In this document: in pieces, positions 38,052-48,855 of the stretch | Numbering within the stretch: the first letter of the stretch is position 1 | Layout: every line of letters starts with the position of its first letter | Origin: Yoonia maritima | Lineage (GTDB): Bacteria; Pseudomonadota; Alphaproteobacteria; Rhodobacterales; Rhodobacteraceae | Assembly: GCF_003003285.1 (NCBI RefSeq) | Contig: NZ_PVTP01000001.1 | Span: forward strand, 124,001 to 188,000 | Direction of reading: 5' to 3' | DNA: 64,000 nucleotides | Notes under the pieces: generated by a model | The model's database searches: none | What the model was told of the DNA's origin: nothing | Seen by the model: only the letters and a program-made list of their open reading frames with translations | Program-made: the position numbers and the translations under genes

Positions 38052-39347
38052 GTGACGGCAAAAACAATTCTCGGCGCGAGCCTTGCAATCGCGCTTTTGG
38101 CTGCTTGTGGCGAAGAAGACGTGATCCTCCCCGGAGAGCGGTTTGCACTACGTGATACGCCTGTGTTCGAAAACACTGTGCAACCCATCAGTCTTCCTCA
38201 GGCGCGGGCGAATGCTGATTGGACGGACCGCAATGGTGGTCCTTCGCATCAGATCTCGCACCCAGCGCTTGGTGCGACGCTTACACCTTTGTTTACTGCT
38301 CCGATTGGTGCTGGCGACAGCCGTCGGGCACGGATTACAGCAGAGCCCGTTGTAGCAGGTGGGATTGTCTATACCGTTGATGCACGCGCAACTGTAACCG
38401 CAACGACTGTAGATGGCCGCACTTTGTGGTCACGTGACCTGACGCCAGCCCGTGCACGCACTGCTGATGCGTCTGGGGGCGCGGTTATGGTCGGCGGTGG
38501 ACGAATTTATGCAACCACCGGATTTGGAGAGATCACATCGCTTGATGCCGCGACTGGCGCGACCATCTGGGTGCAGGACCTTGATGCGCCGGTAAACGCA
38601 TCGGCGACATTGCGCGATGATCTAGTTTACGTCGTTGGACGCGACAGCACGGCTTGGGCGTTGGATGTGAACGACGGCCGTATTCGCTGGCAGCAAAATG
38701 GCACACCTTCGGTTGCGAATTTTGATAGTGGCGCATCGCCTGCTGTTTCGGGTGACACTGTTATTTTGCCATTCCCATCAGGTGAAGTGATCGCAACTTA
38801 TCCTGCTGGCGGTATTCGTCGTTGGTCCGCGGTCGTTTCTGGCGATCGCCTTGGCCGCGCCGCATCGTTGGTCAGCGATATCGCCGGTGATCCCGTGATC
38901 GCGGGAGACCGGGTTTATGTCGGTAACTTTGGCGGCCGAATCGTTGCGCTTAATTTGAAGGACGGAAGCCGCATCTGGACTGCGTCCGAGGGCGCGCTTA
39001 GCCCTGTATGGCCGGTTGACGATGCCGTTTTCGTTATCAACGATGTGAACGAACTTGTGCGACTAGACGCAGAAACGGGGAACCCGGTTTGGCGCGTCGA
39101 CTTACCGAACTTTACGGAAGGTAAAACAAGCCGTCAGCGCCGTGTTTATGCACATTATGGCCCTGTTCTGGCTGGTGGACGTCTGATTGTGACATCCTCA
39201 GATGGCTTTATCCGACAGTTCGATCCGACCTCTGGTGCGCTCATTGGGACCATTGATTTACCTGGAGGCGCGGCCTCAGCACCTGTTGTTGCAGGGCAAA
39301 CGCTGTACGTTGTTAGCAAAGACGGCAAATTGCATGCTTTCCGTTAG
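38052..39347 (+). CDS. bamB: Outer membrane assembly lipoprotein BamB (PQQ-like propeller)
   Basis: A 431-residue lipoprotein of the BAM complex, which folds beta-barrel proteins into the outer membrane. The leader ends in LALLAAC-type lipobox (ALLAACGEED). The mature part is an eight-bladed propeller of PQQ-like repeats, for example GRTLWSRDL, GATIWVQDL, GRIRWQQNG, GSRIWTASE and GNPVWRVDL. It sits 20 bases after the YfgM-like gene and before der. GTG 38052 is favoured over an upstream TTG because it gives a compact signal peptide. Confidence 0.9.
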   Translation: MTAKTILGASLAIALLAACGEEDVILPGERFALRDTPVFENTVQPISLPQARANADWTDRNGGPSHQISHPALGATLTPLFTAPIGAGDSRRARITAEPVVAGGIVYTVDARATVTATTVDGRTLWSRDLTPARARTADASGGAVMVGGGRIYATTGFGEITSLDAATGATIWVQDLDAPVNASATLRDDLVYVVGRDSTAWALDVNDGRIRWQQNGTPSVANFDSGASPAVSGDTVILPFPSGEVIATYPAGGIRRWSAVVSGDRLGRAASLVSDIAGDPVIAGDRVYVGNFGGRIVALNLKDGSRIWTASEGALSPVWPVDDAVFVINDVNELVRLDAETGNPVWRVDLPNFTEGKTSRQRRVYAHYGPVLAGGRLIVTSSDGFIRQFDPTSGALIGTIDLPGGAASAPVVAGQTLYVVSKDGKLHAFR

Positions 39348-39398
39348 CCGCTGATTGGTGTATCGGCGGGCCTCAACATCCGTCAGGAGCCGAAAAAG

Positions 39399-40856
39399 AT
39401 GAGTTTTACCCTTGCTATTGTGGGTCGTCCCAATGTGGGCAAGTCCACGCTGTTCAACCGTTTGGTTGGCAAAAAGCTGGCTTTGGTCGATGACCAGCCG
39501 GGGGTAACGCGCGACCTACGCGAAGGCGAGGGGCGGATCGCGGATCTACGATTCACCGTGATCGATAGTGCTGGTCTGGAAGAAGCCACCGACGACAGCC
39601 TTCAGGGCCGTATGCGCCGCCTGACAGAACGTGCCGTGGAAATGGCCGATGTCTGCCTGTTCATGATTGACGCGCGTGCGGGTGTTCTACCTGCTGATAT
39701 GGTTTTCGCGGAAATCCTGCGTAAGAAAAATGCAAACGTTATCCTTGCTGCCAACAAGGGCGAAGGCAAAGCCGCCGATGCAACAATCTTAGAGGCTTAT
39801 TCGCTTGGCCTTGGCGAACCAATTCGTATGTCTGCTGAGCACGGCGAAGGCATGGGTGAATTGATGGATATGTTGCGCCCGATCTATGACGAACACGAAG
39901 AACGCGCTGCCGCTGACGCGCCAGAGGTTGATGTTGACGTTGGTGAAGACGACGAAGACGCACCACGCGTTCCAACAAATGCCAAGCCGCTTCAGATCGC
40001 TGTTGTCGGTCGCCCCAATGCGGGCAAGTCCACGCTGATCAACAAGATCATCGGCGAAGAGCGCCTGCTGACAGGCCCAGAGGCTGGCATCACCCGTGAC
40101 GCAATTTCCGTCCAGCAAGACTGGGGCGGGGTGCCTATGCGGATATTTGACACCGCTGGTATGCGTAAAAAGGCCAAGGTTCAGGAAAAGCTAGAAAAGC
40201 TATCCGTTTCTGACGGTCTGCGCGCTGTTAAATTCGCCGAAGTTGTCGTTGTCCTGTTGGACGTTGAAATCCCATTTGAACAGCAAGATTTGCGGATCGC
40301 TGATTTGGCCGAACGCGAAGGCCGAGCCGTCGTTGTTGCCGTCAACAAATGGGACATCGAAGACGAAAAGCAAACAAAGCTGAAAGAACTGCGCGAAAGC
40401 TTTGAACGCCATTTGCCACAGCTGCGCGGTGCGCCTTTGGTGACTGTGTCTGCTAAGACAGGCAAGGGTCTTGATCGTTTGCAGCAGGCCATCATGCGCG
40501 CCCATGATGTGTGGAACCGCCGCGTGAGCACCGCGAACTTGAACCGCTGGCTTGTTGGGATGCTGGAACAGCACCCGCCACCCGCGCCTGGCGGTAAGCG
40601 CATCAAGATGCGTTACATGACCCAAGTAAAGACGCGTCCGCCTGCGTTTGTTGTGATGACCTCGCACCCTGATTTGATGCCGGAAAGCTATAAGCGATAT
40701 CTTATCAATGGCTTGCGTGTCGATTTTGATATGCCAGGTACGCCGATCCGTCTGTACCTGCGTGATCAGGGCGACAAGAACCCATACAAAGACAAGAAGT
40801 CTTCGCAGCCTTCACGTCTATCTAAGCACCTTAAGAAGGGACCGAGTGACCGCTAG
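39399..40856 (+). CDS. der: Ribosome biogenesis GTPase Der
   Basis: Double GTPase required for assembly of the 50S ribosomal subunit. At 485 residues it holds two G domains: GRPNVGKST (9-17) with NKGEG in place of NKxD in the first, and GRPNAGKST with NKWD in the second. A C-terminal KH-like domain follows ([17 protein letters not shown]). The last 26 bases overlap the end of the convergent TspO/MBR-like gene. The overlap is longer than usual for this region. Confidence 0.97.
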   Translation: MSFTLAIVGRPNVGKSTLFNRLVGKKLALVDDQPGVTRDLREGEGRIADLRFTVIDSAGLEEATDDSLQGRMRRLTERAVEMADVCLFMIDARAGVLPADMVFAEILRKKNANVILAANKGEGKAADATILEAYSLGLGEPIRMSAEHGEGMGELMDMLRPIYDEHEERAAADAPEVDVDVGEDDEDAPRVPTNAKPLQIAVVGRPNAGKSTLINKIIGEERLLTGPEAGITRDAISVQQDWGGVPMRIFDTAGMRKKAKVQEKLEKLSVSDGLRAVKFAEVVVVLLDVEIPFEQQDLRIADLAEREGRAVVVAVNKWDIEDEKQTKLKELRESFERHLPQLRGAPLVTVSAKTGKGLDRLQQAIMRAHDVWNRRVSTANLNRWLVGMLEQHPPPAPGGKRIKMRYMTQVKTRPPAFVVMTSHPDLMPESYKRYLINGLRVDFDMPGTPIRLYLRDQGDKNPYKDKKSSQPSRLSKHLKKGPSDR

Positions 40857-41541
40857 ACGCGACGCTTAGTCCCAACAACACCACCGCCCCAATGCCCGCC
40901 AGAATACTGACACCAAGAGGGGCGGTGCCGTTTGCCACAACAATACCAACCAGCGCCCAAACCACAGCAAGCCCATAGGCTGGTCTGCGGCTATGGCGCA
41001 TGGTGGTAAGCGTAACGATCAGCGCGCATATGATACCTATATAAGCCCAACCCAGCTGATCTGTTAGTATGCCGTATCCTGCTGCAGTGCTGCCGAGTGA
41101 CACAAAAGAAGCTGCTGTCAGCCATCCTGCATAAAGCCCAATTGGCGCCTGAAAAGTCCAACGGTCATTTGGTGTGCGCAGCAGTGCCATGATGGCGGTG
41201 ATCATCATCACAAAGATCAATATAGTGGCCCATATCGCACTCGTGTTTGCGATGGCTAACCACGGTGTGCCCACGGCAAGACTGACGATCAGCGGCGCGC
41301 GCGCGCGGTCCCATCTGGGGTCATCTTTGTGTTTCCAAAGCCCGTAAGCGGCTGACACCACGAGCCATACATAGATCACCCCCCATATCGCAAAAGCGTA
41401 ACCTGCTGGTTGGATCGGCGGTTTAATCTGCGGAATAGGCAATTGATCAGCCGTAAACCCCGAAAAAGGGCTGGTCAGGAATGGCGATCCCACAAACGTC
41501 AATGTGAGGATGAGTGTCAATATTGCGCGCATGTTCTTCAT
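40831..41541 (-). CDS. TspO/MBR-like tryptophan-rich membrane protein
   Basis: A 236-residue hydrophobic protein with about seven helices. Motifs [20 protein letters not shown] and [16 protein letters not shown] place it near the tryptophan-rich sensory protein (TspO/MBR) group, although it is longer than classical TspO (about 160 residues). Classical TspO binds porphyrins. The long form is uncharacterised. The C-terminal codons overlap the der 3' end on the opposite strand by 26 bases. Confidence 0.7.
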   Translation of the reverse strand: MKNMRAILTLILTLTFVGSPFLTSPFSGFTADQLPIPQIKPPIQPAGYAFAIWGVIYVWLVVSAAYGLWKHKDDPRWDRARAPLIVSLAVGTPWLAIANTSAIWATILIFVMMITAIMALLRTPNDRWTFQAPIGLYAGWLTAASFVSLGSTAAGYGILTDQLGWAYIGIICALIVTLTTMRHSRRPAYGLAVVWALVGIVVANGTAPLGVSILAGIGAVVLLGLSVASSGHSVPS

Positions 41542-41655
41542 ATAGCACGATTTAGGTCGCGTTTGTAAAAATCAAATACAGGGTAGGGAATTGCAGACTT
41601 GCCAGTAAATGGCGGTTTTTCCCACCATATGCCTATTTATGGGGATGGATTTATT

Positions 41656-42852
41656 ATGAAACGGATTGCTATTTTTTGTGACGGCACCTGGAACCGCCAC
41701 GATGCAGAACACCCAACCAATGTTGTACGGCTTGCCCAAGCGGTGAAGCACACCGCGACAGATGGGCACAAACAAGAGGTGTTTTATGTGTTGGGTGTCG
41801 GCACGGGTCGCGGGTCAAACAAGGTGGCACGTTGGCTTGATCGTACGTTGGGCGGTGCGATGGGTATCGGCATGGTCGAGAATATCGAGGACGCATACCG
41901 CGGTCTTGTCTTCGCCTATGAACCGGGTGACGAGATTTACATCTTTGGTTTCTCGCGCGGGGCGTATACTGCGCGGTCACTTGCGGGGCTCATTCGGTCT
42001 TGTGGTATCCCGCCACGCCAAAATGTGCACCGGTTGGGTGAGGCCATGGCCCGCTATCGTTCGCGCGACAAGAATACCCACCCAGACGATCCCGAAAGCT
42101 TTCTCTTCCGCTCTGATTTCGCGCCCTACACGGCGACAAGCAAGGCGGAATGGAACTGGCGGCTAAAGACCCGCCCGCACCTATGTGTCAACCTTGGGAT
42201 CAATTATCTGGGTGTTTGGGATACGGTCGGTGCGCTGGGTGTTCCGGGCCATTGGATCACCGCTAAGCTGTTCAACAAAAAACATCAATTTCATGACGCA
42301 CACCTGAGCAGCATGGTTAAATCCGCCCGCCATGCCGTCGCAATTGACGAGCGTCGCAAGACGTTCCCGCCAGCGATGTGGTCAGAAAAGCTGGATGTGA
42401 TGAACCGCGCGGCACTTGGCCTTGATGCCGACGTTTCGCTTGATCCAAAGAGCCGTACAGAATGGGCATATCGGCAGGAATGGTTCCCGGGAGATCATGG
42501 ATCGGTTGGTGGTGGCGGTGACCGCGTTGGACTGTCGTCGTTTGCCTGTGACTGGATCGCCGAAGGGGCAGGGCGTGCCGGGCTTGAGATGGATAGCACG
42601 GTGTTGGAGCGCGTGCGTGAAACGCGAAATATTCGCGAACCGTTGATCAATCAAACCCGGATCGGGCTGATGAAGAAAGCGATGCTATGGAGCGCTATTG
42701 ATCGTGATGGCCCGACACGGGTCGAAGATGTCAGTCAGATCACGTTGGATCGGATCGCGTGTGACAAGGACTATAAACCCAAAACACTGGCCAAGGTCAT
42801 GACCAAGTTGCAAGAGCAGATCACCAGTGATGATCTGCTCCCGCCTGATTAA
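41656..42852 (+). CDS. DUF2235 domain hydrolase
   Basis: A 398-residue protein. It starts [22 protein letters not shown], the hallmark of DUF2235, and carries the serine-hydrolase elbow [15 protein letters not shown] near residue 100. Relatives include the T6SS phospholipase effectors Tle1, but many DUF2235 proteins stand alone and are uncharacterised. No T6SS, VgrG or immunity gene is nearby, so a housekeeping lipase-like role is as likely. The ATG at 41656 was chosen because the family begins exactly there. Its TAA overlaps the serS stop by four bases. Confidence 0.87.
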   Translation: MKRIAIFCDGTWNRHDAEHPTNVVRLAQAVKHTATDGHKQEVFYVLGVGTGRGSNKVARWLDRTLGGAMGIGMVENIEDAYRGLVFAYEPGDEIYIFGFSRGAYTARSLAGLIRSCGIPPRQNVHRLGEAMARYRSRDKNTHPDDPESFLFRSDFAPYTATSKAEWNWRLKTRPHLCVNLGINYLGVWDTVGALGVPGHWITAKLFNKKHQFHDAHLSSMVKSARHAVAIDERRKTFPPAMWSEKLDVMNRAALGLDADVSLDPKSRTEWAYRQEWFPGDHGSVGGGGDRVGLSSFACDWIAEGAGRAGLEMDSTVLERVRETRNIREPLINQTRIGLMKKAMLWSAIDRDGPTRVEDVSQITLDRIACDKDYKPKTLAKVMTKLQEQITSDDLLPPD

Positions 42853-44141
42853 GCCAGTTGGCCGTCGGCAGAAATGCGTGTTTTGCCAGCCAAGTAGGGG
42901 TGCAATACGGCTGGTAGATCAACAGAGCCGTCTTCTTGCTGGCCGTTCTCTACGACGGCGATCAAGCAGCGGCCCACTGCAAGGCCAGAGCCATTCAACG
43001 TATGCACATACTCTGGCTTGCCGCCAGCCGCAGGTTTGAAACGCGCGTTCATGCGGCGTGCTTGGTAGTCACCAGCAACCGAAATTGACGCGATTTCACG
43101 GTAGGCGTTCTGACCGGGAAGCCAGACTTCGATATCATGGGTTTTGCGCATGCCTGCACCCAGATCACCTGTGCACAGAACAACGGTGCGGTAAGGAAGA
43201 CCAAGCTTATCAAGAATGGTTTCCGCGCGCTTCGTCATCGCAAGGTGTTCGGCTGCGCTATCTTCTGGCTTTGTGACGCTGACCATTTCGACTTTTTCGA
43301 ATTGGTGCTGACGCAGCATGCCGGATGTATCACGACCGGCCGAACCAGCTTCCGAGCGGAAACACTGCGTATGCGCGACATAGCGACGGGGCAGGTAGCT
43401 TTCTTCGATGGTTACACCGTTAACGATGTTGGTCAGCGTGACCTCTGCCGTAGGAATAAGCCACCAACCGTTTGTGGTTTGATAGCTATCTTCGCCGAAT
43501 TTCGGCAGCTGACCCGTACCATACATCATTTCTTCGCGAACGAGCACAGGGGTGATGGTTTCGGTCAGGCCGTGTTCGTCGACATGTGTATCAAGCATGA
43601 ACTGCGCAAGCGCGCGGTGTAGCCGTGCGACAGCGCCCGACAACAGCACAAAGCGGCTACCAGACAGTTTTGCAGCGGTTTCGAAATCCATGCCCGGGCG
43701 AATGCCGGGGATGTCGTAATGCTCGACCGGCGTAAAGCTAAAGTTGCGCGGGGCACCTTCGCGGTTGATTTCGACGTTATCTTCTTCGTCTTCGCCGTCT
43801 GGAATGCCTTCGTCTGGCAGGTTCGGTATGCGCATCAACAGATCGTTTAGCGCAGCATCTTGGGCTTTCGCTTCGTCGTTGAGTGCGGCGATTTGCGATT
43901 TCTTTTCAGCAACCAATGCACGTAGGCGTTCAAACTCTGCTTCGTCACCGCGACCTTTGGCGGCCCCGACTTCTTTAGCCGCTTTGTTGGCTTCAGCTTG
44001 CGCAGTTTCTGCTGCCAAGATCTTGGCACGACGGGCTTCGTCGAGTTCCAAAATTTCGGACGACGCAGCCGAGATCCCACGACGAGACAGAGCCGCATCA
44101 AAAGCGGCGGGGTTGTCACGGATGGCGCGAATATCGTGCAT
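42849..44141 (-). CDS. serS: Serine--tRNA ligase
   Basis: Class II aminoacyl-tRNA synthetase that charges tRNA-Ser. The 430 residues show the N-terminal coiled-coil arm (about 28-110) that grips the long variable arm of tRNA-Ser, followed by the class II core: motif 2 [25 protein letters not shown] and motif 3 near [19 protein letters not shown]. Length and motifs are normal. It is convergent with the DUF2235 gene. Confidence 0.97.
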   Translation of the reverse strand: MHDIRAIRDNPAAFDAALSRRGISAASSEILELDEARRAKILAAETAQAEANKAAKEVGAAKGRGDEAEFERLRALVAEKKSQIAALNDEAKAQDAALNDLLMRIPNLPDEGIPDGEDEEDNVEINREGAPRNFSFTPVEHYDIPGIRPGMDFETAAKLSGSRFVLLSGAVARLHRALAQFMLDTHVDEHGLTETITPVLVREEMMYGTGQLPKFGEDSYQTTNGWWLIPTAEVTLTNIVNGVTIEESYLPRRYVAHTQCFRSEAGSAGRDTSGMLRQHQFEKVEMVSVTKPEDSAAEHLAMTKRAETILDKLGLPYRTVVLCTGDLGAGMRKTHDIEVWLPGQNAYREIASISVAGDYQARRMNARFKPAAGGKPEYVHTLNGSGLAVGRCLIAVVENGQQEDGSVDLPAVLHPYLAGKTRISADGQLA

Positions 44142-44351
44142 AGCATCGGTCCTTATTGGCGTTAATTCTGCGGGTGATATGCCCCATCTTGGGTTTCAAG
44201 TGAACCCGAAACTGGGATGGTGCACATGATTTAGAAACGAAACGTCGCAATTGTCATGTTTTCATGGATTTTCGGCGGCTTTAGCTGTAACAACGCGAGT
44301 AGCTAACGTCGTGTTCGCGTGGGGTTGGGTGCTTCTGAATGGTGGAAAACG

Positions 44352-45422
44352 ATGGCTACTGTTACACTTACCTTACGCGGAGATCAGCTGGGTACTTATT
44401 CAAGTTTGTCGGCCAACGGTAACAATGCTGGCCGCAAAGTAAACCTGACTGACGTCGAGGCGCTTGGGGCAAGTAGTAAGATTTTTACTGTCGTTGTCGA
44501 ACAGGTCAATAGCGGCGTCACAGAGTTTCAGAACGGTCAATTTGTCACGATACTCGACAGCAGCGGCAATGTCGTCATGCTGAGGACATCGATAAACCCT
44601 GATGCTGAACAAGGGATGGCGGCAGGTGACGAACACCTGATCATTGTTAACTCCAATTTCATTATTGATTTAGGTGGCGTACCCGTTGGGCCTGCAAGTG
44701 TGCGGTATGATAGGGACGACCAAGCCGCAGTCGCCGGAGAAGGTGATGACGATGGTGAATTGGATTTTTCAGAATTCCCGTGTTTTGGTCTTGGAACATT
44801 AATTGAAGCAGCGACTGGGCAGGTCCCCGTTGAAAACCTGTGCCCTGGAGACTTTGTAAAGACGGTGGGTGGGTATTTGGGACGCGTTATTTGGGTAGGG
44901 CGGCGTGAAATTGCTCTTAACGCTGAAACGAATAAGCAACGCCCAATTCTATGCCGCAAAGGTAGTCTTGGGGTGGATATTCCGCGTCGTGATTTGATTT
45001 TATCACCACAACATAGGCTGTGTGTTGGTGGGGCAGTCGTCAAAGACCTATTTGGTGATGAACGGGTTCTTGCTCCTGCAAAGGGGCTAACTGCGCTTCG
45101 CGGGGGGCGCTGGATGAAGGGTAAGAAAACAATTACCTATGTATCGATTTTGTTGGATACGCATGCTGTGATGTATGCAGAAGGCGTACCGGCAGAAAGC
45201 CTGTACCCGGGCAAGCAAGCGTTAAAAACACTTGGTCCCGTGCTAAGAGAAGAGCTTTATGCGCTTATTCCTAATCTGAAAGAGCAGGGTGTCGAGGCAT
45301 ACGCACCACCTGCCTTGCCACTGATCACGGTTCGTTCAGCAGCCAAACTTGTAAGGCGACTTGCACAGAGCGCAGCGCCGCAGCCGGATGTTGAGCAAAA
45401 TTTCGCGATCCAGAGCCGCTAA
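44352..45422 (+). CDS. Hint (Hedgehog/intein) domain protein
   Basis: A 356-residue protein. Residues 1-130 form a beta-rich N-terminal part (TVTLTLRGDQLG onward) ending in an acidic linker (EGDDDGELDFSE). The Hint_2 domain starts at FPCFGLGTLIEA with the expected Cys and continues with VPVENLCPGDFV, LILSPQHRLCV and LLDTHAVMYAEGVPAESLYPG. Self-cleavage at that Cys is possible. The C-terminal tail (VRSAAKLVRRLAQ) is not conserved. It is divergent from serS. It is only loosely related to the Ser-type Hint protein at 11163-12125. Confidence 0.85.
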   Translation: MATVTLTLRGDQLGTYSSLSANGNNAGRKVNLTDVEALGASSKIFTVVVEQVNSGVTEFQNGQFVTILDSSGNVVMLRTSINPDAEQGMAAGDEHLIIVNSNFIIDLGGVPVGPASVRYDRDDQAAVAGEGDDDGELDFSEFPCFGLGTLIEAATGQVPVENLCPGDFVKTVGGYLGRVIWVGRREIALNAETNKQRPILCRKGSLGVDIPRRDLILSPQHRLCVGGAVVKDLFGDERVLAPAKGLTALRGGRWMKGKKTITYVSILLDTHAVMYAEGVPAESLYPGKQALKTLGPVLREELYALIPNLKEQGVEAYAPPALPLITVRSAAKLVRRLAQSAAPQPDVEQNFAIQSR

Positions 45423-45563
45423 GTAATCAAGCGCCGGATTGTGTCGCGGGTTTCCTGTTTCCACTGCATATAGACTTGCATCTGGTTGCTAATTGCTTAT
45501 CTCGCCAGTAACGTGCCGCGACTTTTGGGTCGTACGGCCCTTGCGAATTTAAAGGATTGCGAA

Positions 45564-45842
45564 ATGAGACCTCAAGACCTGATAATGCTGCTATTGATCT
45601 TCGGGATCATGTATTTTTTGCTTATCCGTCCACAGCAGAAAAAGCTGAAAGAGCATCAAACAATGCTTGAGGCACTGCGCCGCGGCGACCAGATCGTGAC
45701 CCAAGGTGGCGTGAAGGGCAAAGTGGTTAAGGTAAAAGATGACAACGAAGTTGAAGTCGAAATTGCTGCAGGTGTGATTGTGCGTGTGGTTAAATCCACC
45801 ATCACGACCGTTCTGAACAAAACCGAACCGGCGAAATCCTAA
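45564..45842 (+). CDS. yajC: Preprotein translocase subunit YajC
   Basis: A 92-residue single-pass inner membrane protein of the SecDF-YajC complex. The helix LIMLLLIFGIMYFLLI is followed by RPQQKKLKEHQTMLEALRRGDQIVTQGGVKGKV, the family signature. The ATG at 45564 has AAAGGA nine bases upstream. It heads the order yajC-secD-secF, with 18 bases to secD. Confidence 0.96.
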   Translation: MRPQDLIMLLLIFGIMYFLLIRPQQKKLKEHQTMLEALRRGDQIVTQGGVKGKVVKVKDDNEVEVEIAAGVIVRVVKSTITTVLNKTEPAKS

Positions 45843-45860
45843 CCGCCGAAGGGCCGCGTC

Positions 45861-47522
45861 ATGCTGAATATTTCGATGCCAAAGCAGATCCTGATTTGGG
45901 GAACTGTTGTTATTGGCCTGCTGTTTGCGATGCCCAATGCGTTTTATACGCGGGTAGAAACACATAATGACGCGGTCGCTGTCATTGACAGCGGGCAAAC
46001 CAATGCCACGCTCGACGCAGACGCGGCCCAATGGCCAAGCGTATTGCCTTCGGGTCTTGTGAACCTTGGGCTTGATTTGCGTGGTGGCGCGCATCTGCTG
46101 GTCGAGGTTGCGCTGGAAGAGGTGCACGGATCGTATCTAGAGGGTTTCTGGCCAGAAGTACGTGATACGCTTGCTGCTGAACGTGACGCTGTAGGTTTTG
46201 TAACGCGTGATGACAGCCCAGCTGATGAACTGCGTGTACGTATTTCTCAGGTGGATGGTGCCGCACGTGCGTTGGAACTGGTGCGCGGTCTTGGCCGCCC
46301 GGTGACATCCTTGACAGGGGCGGCCGGTAGCAATCTGGATGTGTCCATCAACGGTCCTGTCCTGACGATTAAGCTCAGCGAGGCCGAACAGGTTGCCATG
46401 AACGACCGCACGATGGCACAAACGCTAGAAATCGTGCGCCGTCGTATCGACGAAGCTGGTACACGCGAACCAACCATTCAACGCCAGGGCACTGATCGTG
46501 TATTGATTCAGGTTCCCGGCGTTGGTTCCGCACAAGAAGTCATCGACCTGATCGGTACAACTGCCCAGCTAACGTTCAATTCGGTTTTGGGTAGCACGAG
46601 CGACCCTGCGCAATCGCCTGGTACTGGCAATATCCTTGCGCCGGATGCCGAAAACGAAGGGTTGTTTTACATTCTGGAAAAGCGTGCGGTTGTAACCGGC
46701 GAAGATCTGGAAAACGCGCAGCTTGATTTCGACCAAAACGGGTCACCTGCTGTTGCATTCCGCTTTAACACGACTGCCGCACGTAAATTCGGTGATTACA
46801 CGTTAGAAAACATCGGTTCACCATTTGCGATTGTTCTGGATGGCGAAGTTATCTCTGCGCCACGTATCCAAAGCCACATTCCGGGCGGTTCGGGTATCAT
46901 CACCGGTAACTTCACTGTTGAAGAAGCAACCAATCTTGCGATCTTGCTGCGTGCTGGCGCACTGCCTGCACCGCTGACCGTGCTCGAAGAACGCACTGTT
47001 GGCCCCGAGCTGGGCCAAGACAGCATCGACGCAGGTAAAGTCGCTTGCATTGTCGCTGGTATCGCGATTCTTGTGTTTATGGTTCTTAGTTATGGCCTGT
47101 TTGGCGTGTTCGCAAACATCGCGCTGATCATCAACGTCGGGCTGATCTTTGGTCTGCTGTCGATCATTGGTGCCACACTGACGCTGCCGGGTATCGCTGG
47201 TATCGTGCTAACCATTGGTATGGCAGTCGACGCAAACGTCATCATCTTTGAACGTATCCGCGAAGAACTGAAAACTGCCAAAGGTGCGGCACGCGCCATT
47301 GAACTCGGTTATGAAAAGGCCCTGTCATCGATTATTGACGCAAACATCACGACGTTTATCACTGCTGTGATCTTGTTTGTGATCGGCTCTGGCCCGGTCA
47401 GCGGTTTTGCCGTGACGTTAGGCTTTGGTATCGTTACGTCGGTCTTTACCGCCATCTTTGTAACCCGGTCACTGATCGTGATCTGGTTTGCCCGCGCCCG
47501 TCCTAAGACAATTGAGGTTTAA
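45861..47522 (+). CDS. secD: Protein translocase subunit SecD
   Basis: Proton-driven component of Sec-dependent export. The 553 residues include a first helix, a large periplasmic part containing LVNLGLDLRGGAHLLVEV and DRVLIQVPGVGSAQEVIDLIG, and five C-terminal helices with GPELGQDSIDAGK and GMAVDANVIIFERIREEL, which holds the conserved Asp for proton coupling. It is followed after one base by secF. Length is normal. Confidence 0.97.
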   Translation: MLNISMPKQILIWGTVVIGLLFAMPNAFYTRVETHNDAVAVIDSGQTNATLDADAAQWPSVLPSGLVNLGLDLRGGAHLLVEVALEEVHGSYLEGFWPEVRDTLAAERDAVGFVTRDDSPADELRVRISQVDGAARALELVRGLGRPVTSLTGAAGSNLDVSINGPVLTIKLSEAEQVAMNDRTMAQTLEIVRRRIDEAGTREPTIQRQGTDRVLIQVPGVGSAQEVIDLIGTTAQLTFNSVLGSTSDPAQSPGTGNILAPDAENEGLFYILEKRAVVTGEDLENAQLDFDQNGSPAVAFRFNTTAARKFGDYTLENIGSPFAIVLDGEVISAPRIQSHIPGGSGIITGNFTVEEATNLAILLRAGALPAPLTVLEERTVGPELGQDSIDAGKVACIVAGIAILVFMVLSYGLFGVFANIALIINVGLIFGLLSIIGATLTLPGIAGIVLTIGMAVDANVIIFERIREELKTAKGAARAIELGYEKALSSIIDANITTFITAVILFVIGSGPVSGFAVTLGFGIVTSVFTAIFVTRSLIVIWFARARPKTIEV

Positions 47523-47523
47523 A

Positions 47524-48492
47524 ATGCGCTTGAAACTTGTACGCGATAACACCTCCATCGACTTTTTTAGTAAGGCACGGATTTGGCTTGGTATTTCCAT
47601 TGTAATGATGGCTGTGGCGCTTGGGTCGTTTCTGATCCAAGGGCTTGCCTTTGGGATCGATTTCCAAGGTGGGACAAGCATTCGTACCCAGTCTGAGGTC
47701 GCAGTTGATGTCGCGGCCTACCGCGGCGCGCTCGAGCCGTTAGGGCTTGGCGATGTTTCTATCGCAGAGGTCAACGATCCAAGCTTTGCGGACAATCAGC
47801 ACGTCGCAATGATCCGTATTCAAGCCCAAGAGGGCGACGAGCGGATCGCGTCTGACACTGTCGATGCAATCCAATCCGCGCTGGTTGGGCTTGATCCGAC
47901 AATCACGTTTCAGTCGATTGAATCCGTTGGTCCGAAAGTATCAGGCGAGCTGATCAACACCGCTATCTTGGCTGTGACTTTGGCTGTTGCCGCGATTTTG
48001 TTGTATATCTGGATGCGGTTCGAATGGCAGTTCGCGGTCGGCGCGGTGTTGGCGCTGGTTCATGATGTGCTGCTAACAATTGGTATCTTCTCAGAACTGC
48101 AGATCAAATTTGATCTCGCTATTATTGCCGCACTACTAACGATCGTCGGTTATTCGATCAACGATACGGTGATTGTATTTGACCGGGTGCGTGAAAACTT
48201 ACGCAAGTATAAGCAAAAGGACCTCAAAGAGGTGCTGAACCTGTCTATCAACGAAACGCTTAGCCGGACGTTGATGACATCTGTCACCACCTTGTTGGCG
48301 CTTGTGTCTTTGTATGTTCTGGGCGGCGATGTGATCCGTGGATTTGTCTTTGCGATGATCTGGGGTGTTGTCATCGGTACCTATTCGTCGATCTTTGTTG
48401 CTTCGACTGTTTTGCTTGTCTTGGGTGTAAAGCGTGACTGGTCTAAAAAGGACCCAGCCGCCGGCACGCGCTATGCACACTTAGATCAATAA
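47524..48492 (+). CDS. secF: Protein translocase subunit SecF
   Basis: Partner of SecD, 322 residues and six helices. Seen are GIDFQGGTSIRTQ, ESVGPKVSGELI and the membrane motif GYSINDTVIVFDRVRENLRK with the conserved Asp. The ATG at 47524 follows the secD TAA directly. A Mth938-type gene begins nine bases after its stop, a neighbourhood common in Rhodobacterales. Confidence 0.97.
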   Translation: MRLKLVRDNTSIDFFSKARIWLGISIVMMAVALGSFLIQGLAFGIDFQGGTSIRTQSEVAVDVAAYRGALEPLGLGDVSIAEVNDPSFADNQHVAMIRIQAQEGDERIASDTVDAIQSALVGLDPTITFQSIESVGPKVSGELINTAILAVTLAVAAILLYIWMRFEWQFAVGAVLALVHDVLLTIGIFSELQIKFDLAIIAALLTIVGYSINDTVIVFDRVRENLRKYKQKDLKEVLNLSINETLSRTLMTSVTTLLALVSLYVLGGDVIRGFVFAMIWGVVIGTYSSIFVASTVLLVLGVKRDWSKKDPAAGTRYAHLDQ

Positions 48493-48501
48493 GGATGCCC
48501 G

Positions 48502-48855
48502 ATGCGTTTGAATGAAATCAACTATAACGATGCGACCCCGGTCGATGGATATGGTCCAGGTTTCTTTCGCATCGGTGGCACGAAATATGACGGCGCGGTC
48601 GCGGCTTTCGCGGCCGGTGTAAAGGCATGGGGCGGCTATAAAGATACTGCCACTTTGCTCGAGCAGGCCGAAACGCTGGATGTTTTGTTTGTGGGCACGG
48701 GCGCAGAGGTCGCGCATTTGCCCGCCGATTTTCGTACTACGCTAGAAGACGCCGGTATCGGGGTCGAGGCGATGGCATCGCCTGCTGCCTGCCGGACTTA
48801 TAATATTCTACTGTCAGAAGGGCGCCGCGTCGCTATCGCCCTGATCCCCGTCTAA
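48502..48855 (+). CDS. Mth938-like (DUF498) domain protein
   Basis: A 117-residue single-domain protein of the Mth938 fold: PVDGYGPGFFRIGG, then LFVGTGAEVAHLP and a C-terminal MASPAACRTYNILLSEGRRVAIALIP. Mitochondrial relatives (NDUFAF3) help assemble complex I, but the bacterial role is unproven. Its position between secF and ccmA is typical for the group. The stop overlaps the ccmA ATG by one base. Confidence 0.9.
   Translation: MRLNEINYNDATPVDGYGPGFFRIGGTKYDGAVAAFAAGVKAWGGYKDTATLLEQAETLDVLFVGTGAEVAHLPADFRTTLEDAGIGVEAMASPAACRTYNILLSEGRRVAIALIPV

Noticed and set aside
41656..42852. Type VI secretion effector reading of the DUF2235 gene
   Set aside because: The domain fits, but no VgrG, PAAR, immunity or T6SS gene is near. 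The name DUF2235 is kept.
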